In this document: positions 1 through 10,174 of the stretch, in pieces
Layout of the letters: each line of letters starts with the position of its first letter
How positions within the stretch are numbered: position 1 is the first letter of the stretch
From: Acanthaster planci
Taxonomy: Eukaryota > Echinodermata > Asteroidea > Valvatida > Acanthasteridae
Assembly: GCF_001949145.1 (NCBI RefSeq)
Contig: NW_019091405.1
Coordinates: 922,685 to 986,684 of the forward strand
Length of the DNA: 64,000 nt
Direction: 5' to 3'
Program-made: the position numbers and the translations under genes
Notes under the pieces: generated by a model
Told to the model about the DNA's origin: nothing
Seen by the model: only the letters and a program-made list of their open reading frames with translations
The model's database searches: none

Positions 1-807
1 GTTATTGTAGTTTTGTAACAACGAGGAGATTACCCTCGTGTCTCCCCCCCCCCCTCGTTTCAGTCAAAGCAGTTGTGACTGGAGAAATGGGGTAATGTAT
101 AACTATGGCGCGGCGCGTGACACTGATTTTACTTGGCCTTTTTACAGGCACCGTGGCCAAATTGAAGGGATACCGCGAACACACACTCCGGCCTTATTGT
201 GTACGTTTGCCTTTCTCCATAGAAAATGACGTACATTTCGCGTTTTCATTCAGGATCAATGCTTTAAAAGCAAGATTTTCAACAAAGGTTTGAATTTTCT
301 CTTCACCTTTCAGTAAGAAATAAATCTGGTGTGTTTTGGCTACTTTTCTGTGTCTACGTTTTTCCCAGTCTCTCTTAAATGTTGGATTGTAGTTTAATTG
401 AATTGACGCAAACTCTGGCACATCTTCTTCTTGTATCAAGATCATGCCAGTCCTGAGGTGACAGATCTGTCAGGATCAGATCTGTCAGATTACTCAGCTC
501 GTTTAGAACGGCTGTCGCACAGACATGTATAATATTATAAGCCTGTAAATTTCTTGTGTTGTTCATTTTTGTAGCACTATAAGCAATTTCAGGTGGATGT
601 GTGCGCTTTTTAAAAATTCTTTATTTTTATCATTAAATTCCCAAATTCGCATCTTAGTTTGAATCCAAGGTTACTCATTCTCCAAACGAAGTAGCAGTAT
701 GTAATAAGGGGGCATTTTGGAATGATTCATACATAAGAACATGTTAGGATCATCGAATCTCATTTCGAGTGGTCTGTAATGTGGTTCGAAAAGTACTAAC
801 CATACTT
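1..807. other. Intergenic, no recognised gene
   Basis: There is a run of 11 C at 44-54. Two overlapping minus-strand ORFs (194-445 and 375-566) lie in different frames; the first is charged and could be a broken piece of coding sequence, but I recognise neither. No splice-flanked exon stands out. Confidence 0.4.
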
Positions 808-1095
808 TCATGAAGTTGATATAGCATTCCTCAATTTCATAGAGTCCTGTAATGGTTTTAGTCCAGAAGGTTTCACTGCAATTGCACACGTACTGAAGAA
901 TCCAAGGCGCAAGAGGAAGAGAAGAGAAGAGAATAAGTATATCCAGCACTGAGTTTTGAATAAATATTGTCATGAAGTTGGTGAAGCATTCCTCAATTTC
1001 ATAGAGTCCTGTGGTAATAGTCCGATGGGTTTTGCCGCAATGACACAGTATAATAATGACTCCAAGGCGCACGAAGGTGAAGAGGAGAGTATGTC
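808..1095. repeat. Two-copy tandem duplication, 162-bp period
   Basis: The segment starting TCATGAAGTT near 808 is repeated from 970, an offset of 162 bp. The best conserved 45 bp run from CATGAAGTTG to ATAGAGTCCTGT. Both strands stay open across the units. On the plus strand each unit reads H-E-V-x-x-A-F-L-N-F-I-E-S-C followed by a charged stretch; on the minus strand each reads G-L-Y-E-I-E-E-C. I cannot tell whether this is duplicated coding sequence or a non-coding repeat. Confidence 0.6.
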
Positions 1096-1178
1096 TCCAG
1101 CACTGACGGTGTTGACTGCACGAATACTGTCAGTGTTTCACGCAGCCAAAACCCGTGCTCAAATGGAACAAAGGTTTG

Positions 1179-2319
1179 CTATGGAATTCCATATCGGCTC
1201 GTCGTGCGTCGTCCGTCGCCTCTTGCTTTTTGTTGTGTCCCAATTCTGCCATTTTCCAGTTCCATATATTATGGTGTTCTATAGCCGCCAAAATTGCGTC
1301 GCATCGCCCCGACGTAACGCGACGTTACGACAACTCTGTAGTGTCGTCTCGGACGACGCGACGCAATTTTGACGGCTACGGAACACCATAATTGCCCGTT
1401 GTCCGTCGCCTGTCTCCCGTCGTAAATTGCAACGCGGATAAGTTTGCCTAAACATATTTGCTGACATTTCCCCCTAAAAAACATTTGGTTGAATTCTCAG
1501 AAAGGCGACATTTTCTTGTCAAGTGGCATGGGTAGTCTAGCATGATTGGCATTAATTATGGGACTAGTATATGCTTTGCAGGCGGGATTTGTACTTGCCT
1601 TATTGGGAAAGATCCTTAGAAGTGAATGGAATCATCACAGTGTCATTAGTGAAATCCCAGCTTTTGCAGGTCATATGCCACCCTTTTGATCACTGTTTAT
1701 AAAAACCGACAGAAGCCGAAAAGTTCATCCCGCCCTCCATTGCTTCGAACAATTTGTTAAAAAATTTGTGTGGTGTAAACAACAATTGAAGTGGCAAGCC
1801 TAATTTTTGTTTCTACATGCATGGGTGTTTGGGCTATTGAATTAAATTCATGTTTGTTTTGTTTCGTTTTGGGGGGTTTCTACTAAGCCTTAGAACACTA
1901 CACGGAATCCTGCAACAAAGGAACCTAAGAAGGAATTGTCCAAATGATGAAACATTGCATACCTTCATGTCATGTTTAGAGGTAAGAGTGAATTAAACTG
2001 TAACATCCACATTGCGGTATGTGGTATATACCTTACCATATTAGATAGTACACTTCAGTCTGCTGGAATTCTCTTGAAAATGAAGAAAAACAGAAATAAG
2101 AGGTAAACCTTGGAATGGAGTATGATTACAGTGCAAGGAATGTATTATATAAGAACAATATCAATCTTGAGAACGTGTTTCTAAATTTGCACAATGGAAC
2201 CGAAAAAAAATTTGAAAAACACACCAACCACAAGTAATGTTGGTATTTCTATTGCAATATCCAAACAAAAATTTGACGCACGAAGGGTGACGGACGACGG
2301 CAGATATGCAATTCCATAG
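1179..2319. mobile_element. Candidate TIR-bounded DNA element, about 1.14 kb
   Basis: The left end at 1179 (CTATGGAATTCCATATCGGC) and the right end, read as reverse complement from 2319 (CTATGGAATTGCATATCTGC), match closely. Similarity continues through a GTCGTCCGTC stretch over about 45 bp. No transposase ORF is visible between the ends, so this would be a non-autonomous element. A smaller foldback lies inside. I saw no clear target-site duplication, so the exact ends are provisional. Confidence 0.45.
1268..1392. repeat. Foldback (inverted repeat), 125 bp
   Basis: The first 37 bp (ATTATGGTGTTC, then a CAAAATTGCGTCGC core) recur as reverse complement at the other end, and the CG-rich middle is also partly self-complementary. 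The whole segment would fold into one long hairpin. It lies inside the larger TIR-bounded candidate and may be an independent MITE-like insertion. Confidence 0.65.
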
Positions 2320-2461
2320 TTTGTATTCAGGGCTTGTTGATAAAAGATTTGAATAGCCAGCGCTACATATCAAAAGACTTCCCATGGTCCACGACAAAGA
2401 GCAATGGAAAGTCGACGACCCATGAAGGCCACAGGTGCATAAGCTCCACTAAAATGGAGAG

Positions 2462-2468
2462 TATAAAA
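2462..2468 (+). promoter_or_regulatory. TATA-like box of the first Shisa-like gene
   Basis: TATAAAA lies about 80 bases upstream of the proposed start codon at 2542. At the usual distance, transcription would begin near 2490-2495, giving a 5' UTR of about 50 bases. The second Shisa-like gene has a similar box at a similar place, which supports both calls. Confidence 0.4.
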
Positions 2469-2541
2469 GCTATGGTGTTCGCTCGATTCCAATCAAGTAC
2501 AAGTTGTGTGTGGTTTTTCATTGTTTGGATATTCGTTAAAG

Positions 2542-5500
2542 ATGGCGCAGCACGCACAGGTGGTGGTTCAGTTGTCGTTTGTCGCCATTTTAGCGCTCCC
2601 ATCGGAAGGTAACCCACACGTACAGTTTTCACATTTGGTTCAATTTGTTTCGACATTAAGCATCAATTAACCACTTTTATACTGAATTCCTATTAAAGGA
2701 TTCATAACAGTTTGGTTAATTGTATTGAAACACATTATGAATCATTTAGAATTCCCTGTTATTCCTTGGTAAATTACGGCTCTCTAGGGTTGTTACGTCA
2801 TTCAAATAAAGCGTTCTACATGATGAGGGTTTCTCTTTAACAGTGAACTCCAAATTTGCTCACTAAGTGTGTTATTGAGAAAATCTGCTTGTCATGTACC
2901 GAAAAAGAATTATCCCTAAAAGACTATTTAAGCAAACATCTAAATTTTAAAACGTCCTGAAAATTTTTGGGCTGGAATGAAATTGATATTTCTTCGTGGG
3001 ATGACATCACGCTTGTGCTTGTGAATAAGTGAATTTTCTTTGGTGTAAAATCTCACAATTCTCCAAACTACCCACCTAAAAGTGGTAAAATGGTATTTCC
3101 CCATGGGGTAATGGGACGCAGAGTGCATTTTCATGGACATGTTGTAAATTACAAAAGTTACAAAAATTACATTAGTTGCACCTTTAACAGATTTTCGACC
3201 AGTGATATAACAGAAACCTCGGAAGACCATCACAAGACCTCACGATATCAACACACGACATCTAAATTCAATTTACAACCTTTTCAAATGAACTACGACT
3301 TAAGCAGTCCTATGTCACTGTTCACCATGTCACTTGCGACTGGTCTTCTGAATTGCCCCGTTGATGGTCTGGTGATGGTCGCGACTAAAGCACTGTTTCC
3401 GACTGGTACATGCCCATATTAGCTGACATCAACCACTGCCCTGGCTACTTCCACAATGGCGTGTACCGCCCGGGGATATCCTGCCCACAAACGGAGAAGG
3501 AAAGGCTAGGGTACTTGAATCATTGCTGCAAGACCGTGCTGAATGACCTCATCCTCCTGGATTGTTGCACCGAGAGAGATTGGAACGAGAGGAACCAGGC
3601 TGCCTTCTCGGACAATCCGGATCCTCTATATTTTAGTGACGGATATTACACCTGCAGGTAACATCTCTCAACCTTGTCTTTCATTTTTATCTTCATTCTT
3701 GAAGGCGCACTGATTGAAGTGGATTCCCTCTTTTGTACCTGGTTTAAACTGGGAAGAGGGATATCGAATGATTTGTATCTGTTGAACTGGGTTTCAGAAT
3801 TAGGTTATTACCCTGGAATTTAGGACAGCGGACACCCGCTTCGCTATGCCAAGAGAAAAACTGTGGATAAGTCACAAGGGCTTAGCTTGAAACCGCGGTC
3901 CACATATTTTGTGCATATGAAATACAAATGGAAATACATATGCTTAACGTGTAAGAGCAACTTTAAACCACAAGTGAAAAGTTTCCAGGTTTTTTTCTAA
4001 AACTAAACGAACTATGACTTTGCACACACTACACTGGCAAAGTATTGCATATGGGCTCTACTTACAGGGTGGATCTGGGATTTCTTGCTGGGGTTGGGAA
4101 TATTTTTATTCGGGGAGGGTGCTTCATGTAATTTTTGCCGTTAAGCCATTTATCTATTTGTCCTCAACCGCACACCCAAAATAAGACCCCTCCATTGTTT
4201 ATGCGTGCTTTCACAGGGGTCCTATAAGCTCCGCACATGGGCAACTAGAAGGTCCGGAGTTAACTAGTTCACATCATTTTCATTAACTGTTTTCAGCACG
4301 CGTACATGCATGTACATTGCTGTTGGCTTAGGCGGGATACTTTTCATTATTTGCTTGGTAACAACCATTGCCATTGCCGTGCTGTTAACTCGACGACGCA
4401 GAGCTCTTATCCTGGCCTCGACATGCGGTAAGATTTACTTTGAGTTTCACATGACTATTCCCTGGAAACTCCTTATTAATGCCGAAGTCCAGTCCACACA
4501 GTGAGCTCATCACGCAAAAGCAAATTTTTGAGGAAATGATGTGGAAAATTGGTTGTTAGTGATGATGCCTGAAATAATGTCTACAGTTTCCCGAAATAGA
4601 TCTCCAGTAGACCGGCCAAACTTGAGGAAGTTAATTATGGTGTAATGTTGACTAGACACAATTGATTACACACTGATTTGACAAGTGAAGCAGGTATACT
4701 CAGTGTTAAAGGCGTCACGTCGTGATTTCGCCCTCCACATCATGCCATGGCGTCATCCTTGCCGTCTTGTGGGCTTTGGTGGCTAAAGGTAGCCATGGTG
4801 CGCTGGCTCTTCGATAAACTCCACACTACTGCATGATGGGAGGCCACGGCGGGTTCATCATCATATTGAGTGCATGTACTTTAATGTTACAGGCACTCCA
4901 CACAGCAGTAATATACGAACTAATCTGGCTTTATTGGTCGCAGGATACAAACGTCCAGAGATTATGTGCATCCTTCGTGTGCGACATGACATCATTTGCA
5001 GGTAAACATCTTTATCTTAATTTGTATAAAATTAGTTTGTTTTCAACGACTTACCTCGATGAAATGCCAAAACAGAGTCGTAGAAAATCCAATTTTCCCA
5101 GATTGGGGAATGAAATGGTGGAAAATATTATTTATTTTGCATTGCATCATAAGCTGCTGCTCTTTTAAATTACACAACTCTTATATGACCAAAGCACGGA
5201 ATAGAAAGTGAAATTGGTATGGAAAATCAGTTTGAACTTTGTAGATGCATTGTTGTTCGACACTCTGATCACTCATTTCTTTCCAAATTAACAAAGGTAT
5301 CTTAAATTGATTCAGTAAGCATAATCCACAGATAATCAATTCTTTGTTTATTTTATAAGCCCTTTCGATGGGGTTGCTTAATTTAGTGTGGCTTTAACTA
5401 CCACGTTGTGTCCATATTTTCTGCACAGCGTTAGAACAGTACAGAGAGTTCTGGGAAGGTTTAATCCTCGACGACACAGTCCTGATGACGGTCTGGGTAG

Positions 5501-6158
5501 GCCTAGCATGTCGTTGAAATATTTGGAAGTAAGTGGCAACAAAATGCGTGTACTGTTATTCTTGTTTGAAGATAAATTCTCATTTAAAGAAATCACTTTA
5601 AAAATGATTATGTCTTTCAAAACTAATGATGATGGGCTAGAGAGTAGACAGAAGTTGACTTGTACATGTCATTTACATAATTTTGTGTCCATGAAAGGGT
5701 GGCACTGTTTACCTTGATACTGTTAGCCGTCTGTAGATTGTAGAATGTGTGCATGCGGTCAAAATAATATCAAAAACAAATATCTGGAGATATCTTGAAA
5801 AACGGAAAGAATACGGACGATTCCCAATAGTGTGCCTCCACGAGTTTGCAACGCACTGGTCAATCATAATGCGCGAAATCTGTCGACCCAATGTTTGTTT
5901 CGAAAGGGTCAACAGATTTCGCGCATTGTGATTGGCCCACGTGTTGCAAACTCTTGAAGGCGCACTATTGTGAATCGCCCGTATTACTTTGCCATATGCT
6001 CCAATGATTAAGGAATAAAACTTTCCATCTTTTCCCCCTTGAGACGAGTTTAACTATACACTAAGTTGCTTTTTATTGTACAATGTTACTGCAGAAATTT
6101 TAATCACTGTCGCTAAATGAAACTATTTTCTTTCCAGTTGGAGCTTGAAGACCGTTGA
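2542..6158 (+). CDS. Shisa-like single-pass membrane adaptor, six exons
   Basis: Proposed exons are 2542-2608, 3423-3657, 4297-4427, 4944-5001, 5429-5528 and 6138-6158, together 612 nt (203 residues plus stop). Every junction is GT-AG and keeps the frame (phases 1, 2, 1, 2, 0). Residues 1-22 are a signal peptide. The ectodomain has the six-cysteine Shisa pattern: C28-P-G-Y, C43-P, C57-C58 and C70-C71, plus extra C100 and C105. A membrane helix spans about 107-131 and is followed by RRRR. The cytoplasmic tail is basic, then acidic at the end, and has no PPxY motif. Known Shisa proteins retain or modulate receptors such as Frizzled, FGFR and AMPA receptors in the ER or at the membrane; the role here is inferred only from family. 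Exons 1-3 are firm. Exons 4-6 rest on splice signals and frame alone; reading through the strong donor at 5529 would instead end at 5717, ahead of an AATAAA near 6013. It is a probable tandem paralogue of the gene at 14724. Confidence 0.72.
5810..5987. repeat. Foldback MITE-like element in the last intron of the first Shisa gene
   Basis: The arms run from 5810 and back from 5987. The left arm begins AATACGGACGATTC and the right arm ends GAATCGCCCGTATT. Complementarity continues for about 75 bp per arm, through GAGTTTGCAAC and ATGCGCGAAATCTGT, to a short central spacer. No ORF is needed to explain it. It would form a near-perfect hairpin in the unspliced transcript. Confidence 0.75.
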
Positions 6159-6770
6159 CACGACACAGAAACTGGTTGTCCGTGAGTACGTTGAGACACT
6201 AGCGACGCCCCGTGGACCTCACATTTCCAGGTATACATACGGTCATTCCTGGTGTTATGTTGCCCAAGTTAAAAGTATATTTTTTTTCTGAAACGACCCT
6301 TTGGCCAAGGCCCATTTGAAGCTTTGTCAGATATGTTATTCTGCTGTATGGCCGCAGGATTAGTTGGGGTCTCATCTCCGACCGTAGATGCTCAGTACGT
6401 AGGGCACCAGGAAGACTGCCAGCTATCAGCATCAGTCGGTGCCTTGTCTCCCACGCTCTTTTCCATTTCGAGAGCTTGCCCAACCACGCCCATCGCTGCT
6501 GAAAAATTAATTGTTAAGTTACTGATTCAAATTAATTTGGAAACTGATCCCATAAAACACTTTATCATATATGACCATTCTTAATTCAATATTGAAATGT
6601 TTCACTGACAGTCAACTAGTTTCGTTCGCACGAAAGTCACGCAACGGCAATTCCATGTTTGTTAATGCATCCAAACGGTGGGAGCGGTTTGGAACTACCT
6701 ATAAATGCAAATGTTGCCTGACTATCTTGCACTGTTCTTTCATATACATGGCATTGCTTCGCCTCCGCAG
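6159..6770. other. Spacer between the Shisa-like gene and the HRM-like exon
   Basis: This would hold the 3' UTR of the upstream gene, but there is no canonical AATAAA in it; an ATAAAA lies near 6553. An alternative reading of 6138-6181 ends in a GTGAGT donor at 6181. A plus-strand ORF at 6324-6584 is not recognised. Confidence 0.35.
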
Positions 6771-6993
6771 ATTTCACTTTTGAAGGTCAGGAGTTCGCCG
6801 GAATTCATCCAGGGAGTTGGCGAGATACCGACACAAAATGTTGGCCATGGCCTAATCTGCTCTACTGGCCAAACACGTTTGCTCCAAATAATCCATGCAC
6901 AAGTGTTGATCCCCGACATACAATGGCTCTTGCCTGCTCTTTGGAGCACACTGGAAATTGGGCGGACAATACTACAGCCCTATGCCACTACGT
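6771..6993 (+). CDS. Orphan exon resembling an HRM (hormone-receptor) domain of adhesion GPCRs
   Basis: A pyrimidine-rich acceptor ends at 6770. The next 74 codons have no ATG start, as expected of an internal exon, and reach TAG at 6995. The reading has four cysteines arranged as CWPWPNLLYWPNTFA, then PC, MALAC, and TGNWADNTTALC. This fits the C...WPxTxAG....C...A..C...G.W...C pattern of the extracellular HRM domain that precedes the GAIN domain in adhesion GPCRs. The donor is probably GT at 6994-6995 (phase 2) or 6992-6993 (phase 0). No GAIN or seven-helix exon is visible nearby, so this may be one exon of a gene with long introns or a stranded fragment. A longer ORF in another frame (6705-7277) looks like a shadow. 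Confidence 0.42.
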
Positions 6994-7789
6994 GTAGAAC
7001 AAACCAAGACGTATCACCAGCAAGAGAACACTTTCAAGTGATGCAAGGCACCAATTTGATATATAACTCTACTACATCCGATTTGTCAAAAAGGTATCCA
7101 ACTACACGATCTACAAGGTTAGGGAAAACCGTGATGGGAATTCATTCATTTATTAATAGTGATCTTGTACGGTGCAGTTCACAAACCCAAATAGCTAAGT
7201 GTGAGTCGGATCTGTGGAAGAGGATACCGCGTTACTGCTCTCCTTGCGTAAAGTTCGTTTGGTTGGATGTTTATTAGTAGCACTGGTAGATTGCAGAATA
7301 CGGCGAACAGCGCATTGTGGCGCCATATCACATCGTCACATTGACACTGTCCAGCGTTTCGCCAGTAGAAAACGCACAAGCAGACTTGATGGTAGTCAGG
7401 GGTATGAGAATTTGTGCCATTGTTTGCAAATGGGCATACTGCGGGATGACCAAGCCGTGATCAAGACAGCTCCATTATTGGCAAAATACTTGATAATAAG
7501 TCAAAATTCGGCGGCACAACACGACTTGGAAAAAGTATACTTCATAAAAACGAACTTTGAAAAATATGGTTCACGATAGGTTTATGGCAACGGAAACTCT
7601 CGCTACGTGCTCGCTGGCATTATGCCACAGCTGCTTTAGTTCACGCTGCCCCCCGGGAAAAGTTAACGTAACAAGGTTACTCATATGTTAAAAAAAGTAA
7701 ATTTGATCATTACCATGGTATTCTTCGTGAGAATGCATAAAATAGTAAAATTATCTAGAAATGTTTAAAGGAGTCATCCCAAGCTCTGA
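6994..7789. other. Non-coding or unrecognised; contains a 121-codon ORF
   Basis: The plus-strand ORF at 7214-7579 is long enough to notice, but I see no motif, signal peptide or splice context that supports it. Nothing else is evident before the reverse-transcriptase remnant. Confidence 0.3.
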
Positions 7790-8540
7790 TGTTATGTCTA
7801 ATGAATGAATATTGATGTTGAAACTGACATGGATCCTGAAGAGATCTCTTATCTCGAACCTTTGTCTGAGAATTGTGTAGTTACTGAAATATCCAAAATG
7901 GATTCTAGGAAAGCAACGGGTAACGACTACATAAGCTGTCGGCTCCTATCGTGGCCATTTCGTTAACAAACATTATTAATAAATCTCTTCATAAAGGTCA
8001 TGGACGTAATGCATGGAAGAGTGCCAAGGTCTTTCCGCTCCATAAGTCCGGTGATATATCATTTGAATACAGACCAATCTCGGTGTTACCAGTGTTAAGT
8101 AAAACTTCAGAACAAGCAGTGTATAATTAACTTTTCCGGTTTATTGGCAATAATAATCTCTTGCATTATAATCAGTCTGGTTTTAGGCCGTTGCATTCGA
8201 CAACTGCCTTTGCTAAACTTGTAAATTTATTGCTCAAAGAATATTGATGCAGAAAAGCTTACAGGTGTTGCAATTATTGAGCTTAGAAAAGCTTTCTATA
8301 AGGTTAACCATGCATTGTTGCTCACTAAGCTTGGTGCACTTGGGTGTACAAAGTCGTTTTTAAAATGGTTTTAATCCTACCTTGACGGACGTACACAAAA
8401 CGTTTCTTTTAAAAGTTCTACTTCTCAAGCCGTATCTGTTGAAACAGTGCCAGAGGGCTCTATCCTAGGCCCGATGCTTTTTCCATTTATGTAAATAGTA
8501 TGCCTTAATCAGTAAGTGACGACGAATATTGTGGCGTGTT
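7790..8540 (+). pseudogene. Decayed non-LTR retrotransposon reverse transcriptase (Jockey/CR1/L2-like)
   Basis: Reading across frameshifts and in-frame stops gives the usual order of RT blocks: RKATGND near 7910, a WKSAKVFPLHKSGD block near 8012, YRPISVLPVLSK near 8070, NQSGFRPLHST near 8170, the KAF..VNH palm block near 8285, and EGSILGPMLF near 8450. In the palm block the usual ID..KAFD reads IE..KAFY, so both acidic positions are changed. The sequence stops before the (Y/F)xDD box, which is absent. There is no endonuclease domain. Stops include TAA near 8129 and near 8373. It is a dead, truncated copy. Confidence 0.85.
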
Positions 8541-9381
8541 CCTCCCCTGATGTCACTTCTGCTGCCGCCCACCTGGAGCAGGCGACTTCCTTGAGCGACC
8601 TGGGAACGGGACGTACCCTGGGTATTGCCTTGGCCACCCCACGAGCGGTCTAATAAGAAGGCCGGGGAGCAGACTCGTTGCGGGGCAGTCTACCACCAAG
8701 CACCAGGGCACACACTCACGCGCACACCGGATACAAACAATATCCAATGGGGAAATTAGTGAAAAGAGCAAATACACAACCTTGTCTGGTGGTCTTGATT
8801 GTATATTTGTATATTTATTCATGTACCTATGGGCACCTTAAAAGGTGTTTGTTCTAAACAGGATTGACAACGTAAAAGTCCCCTCAAACCCAATATCTGG
8901 GGTTCCAACTCACCCTGGTACGCGGCCCAGCTCTCTTGTTTTCAGGCACACCAGGCTGCGGAGCGCAGCCACTGACTCAGGGTCCAAGGCAATGCGGAGT
9001 GGAGGAAAAATGAGACGCAGCACACACAAGCTTGCGACCAAACAGAGCGCAGCGACAGACGAGGGCGACCGCGTGCGAGCCACGTGCTGACCCACGTCAG
9101 GTACCAACTCCCTACGTAATTCGTGCGTGGCACTATGAGCCTGAGCCCACATACCAGTTATACGTAAACTTTAACAAGTCTTACCATTACAAACTAACTG
9201 TCCCACTACACAGCCGCGGCCCAAGTTTGGTCAGCCCCTTAACCTATAAACTGACATTAACGAAGAGGAACCATTAAAAACTAGACCTCCTTTAATCAAA
9301 AACGCCTTTAAAGGTGCTCTGCCAGCTGTAACTCAGATATTTAACAAAAGGTTCCAATTCCTCCATGTAGCTTCTTAAAGA
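8541..9381. other. GC- and CpG-rich spacer, no recognised gene
   Basis: 8560-9150 is clearly richer in GC and CpG than the flanks, with several short overlapping ORFs on both strands, none recognised. Its composition differs from the neighbouring RT remnant and it may be part of another repeat. Confidence 0.35.
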
Positions 9382-9591
9382 TAAGGTTTTATGCAAAAAT
9401 AAAGTTTCGACCCACATAGGTCCTTATACAGCATAAACCTGTAGACAAAAACAAATGTCTGACCGATGCCTGACCTTTAACAGCGTAAAACACATCAACA
9501 CAAAGTTAAGCTCTGACCTATCCTGGTCTTTACACAGCAGGTAGTCTTACACAAAAATAAAGCTTTCTCAGACTTTAAAGATAACACAGTA
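9382..9591. repeat. Degenerate minisatellite, about 52-bp unit, four copies
   Basis: Units begin at 9382, 9434, 9486 and 9540, with lengths of 52-54 bp. The shared pattern is a TAAACCT-like start, a CACAAAAATAAAG core, a CTGACC middle and an end like GGTCTTTACACAGCA. Copies are diverged, and a partial fifth unit may precede 9382. Confidence 0.6.
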
Positions 9592-9724
9592 TAACAGGGA
9601 TAACCAAGGTCCCTGATTAGTGACTTATGTAAGCTCAAGAATCATCTCAACAACTATATGACTAAGAATAATGATTAACAGTTCAAAAAGTCGGATGTAG
9701 GTTTGCGGGTACACCATGTACAAT

Positions 9725-9759
9725 TCTCTTTTGGAAGAGGTGTGGTTCTGAGAAGAACC
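9725..9759 (-). promoter_or_regulatory. Histone-type 3' end signal of the Penelope-like element (copy 1)
   Basis: On the minus strand GGTTCT-TCTC-AGAACC (9759-9744) forms a 6-bp stem with a 4-nt loop and fits the animal histone mRNA stem-loop rule GGYYYU-loop-ARRRCC. Ten bases further on lies CAAAAGAGA (9733-9725), 7 of 9 identical to the sea urchin histone downstream element CAAGAAAGA that pairs with U7 snRNA. No histone coding sequence precedes it; the upstream sequence is a Penelope-like retroelement. Confidence 0.5.
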
Positions 9760-9772
9760 GGTGATGAGTGTT

Positions 9773-9815
9773 CAACTCGACGTTTAGGCCAGTATGCTCT
9801 AGCCGTCCTCAGGAG
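9773..9815 (-). ncRNA. Degenerate hammerhead-ribozyme-like motif (copy 1)
   Basis: Minus strand: CTGAGGA matches the hammerhead core CUGANGA. A 6-bp stem II follows (GGCTAG/CTGGCC with loop AGCATA), then TAAACGTCGAG where a hammerhead would read GAAAC. The core G12 is therefore a T, which should abolish cleavage. Penelope-like elements are known to carry hammerhead motifs in their terminal repeats, and a Penelope-type RT lies just upstream on the same strand. Confidence 0.45.
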
Positions 9816-9997
9816 AATGTGTGCTGACTCGAGTGGATGCCGTGTAATAAAGGTTGTCTGGAGTCGGTGAAACGTGATGTGGCTTGGTGGCTTGCTGAGG
9901 GTGCACTGGAGCATGCAGATGTTGGATCCAGTGGAGGATTAGGGATGCAAATTTTGGGCGGGAAACTAGTTTAGGCGGGAAACTGGGGATGGGTAGG
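9816..9997 (-). other. 3' region of the Penelope-like element
   Basis: This stretch joins the RT-side repeats to the ribozyme-like motif on the minus strand. It shares a GGATCCA-centred block, at similar spacing, with the copy near 61180-61200, so it belongs to the same repeat family. A minus-strand ORF (9675-9914) is unrecognised; I see no GIY-YIG endonuclease signature. Confidence 0.35.
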
Positions 9998-10165
9998 CTT
10001 CGGGTAGAGAGGACCCTAACACCAGGGGTATGAGGGAGGCCTGGGTTTCAGGTATAGAGGACCCTACTGCCCGTGTGGTGGTGGTGATGGTCTTGGGTGN
10101 CTTCGGGTATAGGAGACCCTAACGCCGGGGGTGGTGGGGGGACTTCAGGTATAGTAGACCCTATC
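9998..10165. repeat. Dispersed short repeat CTTCGGGTATAGAGGACCCTAAC, four local copies
   Basis: Copies start at 9998, 10047, 10101 and 10143, each about 21-23 bp with one to three changes; a fifth lies at 11318-11340. Spacing is irregular (41-54 bp). The N at 10100 sits exactly between two copies, so the copy number here is uncertain. Confidence 0.6.
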
Positions 10166-10174
10166 GTCCTGTTG

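Noticed and set aside
6705-7277. 190-codon ORF as a gene
   Set aside because: It overlaps the HRM-like frame, has no motif, and its composition looks like a shadow reading.
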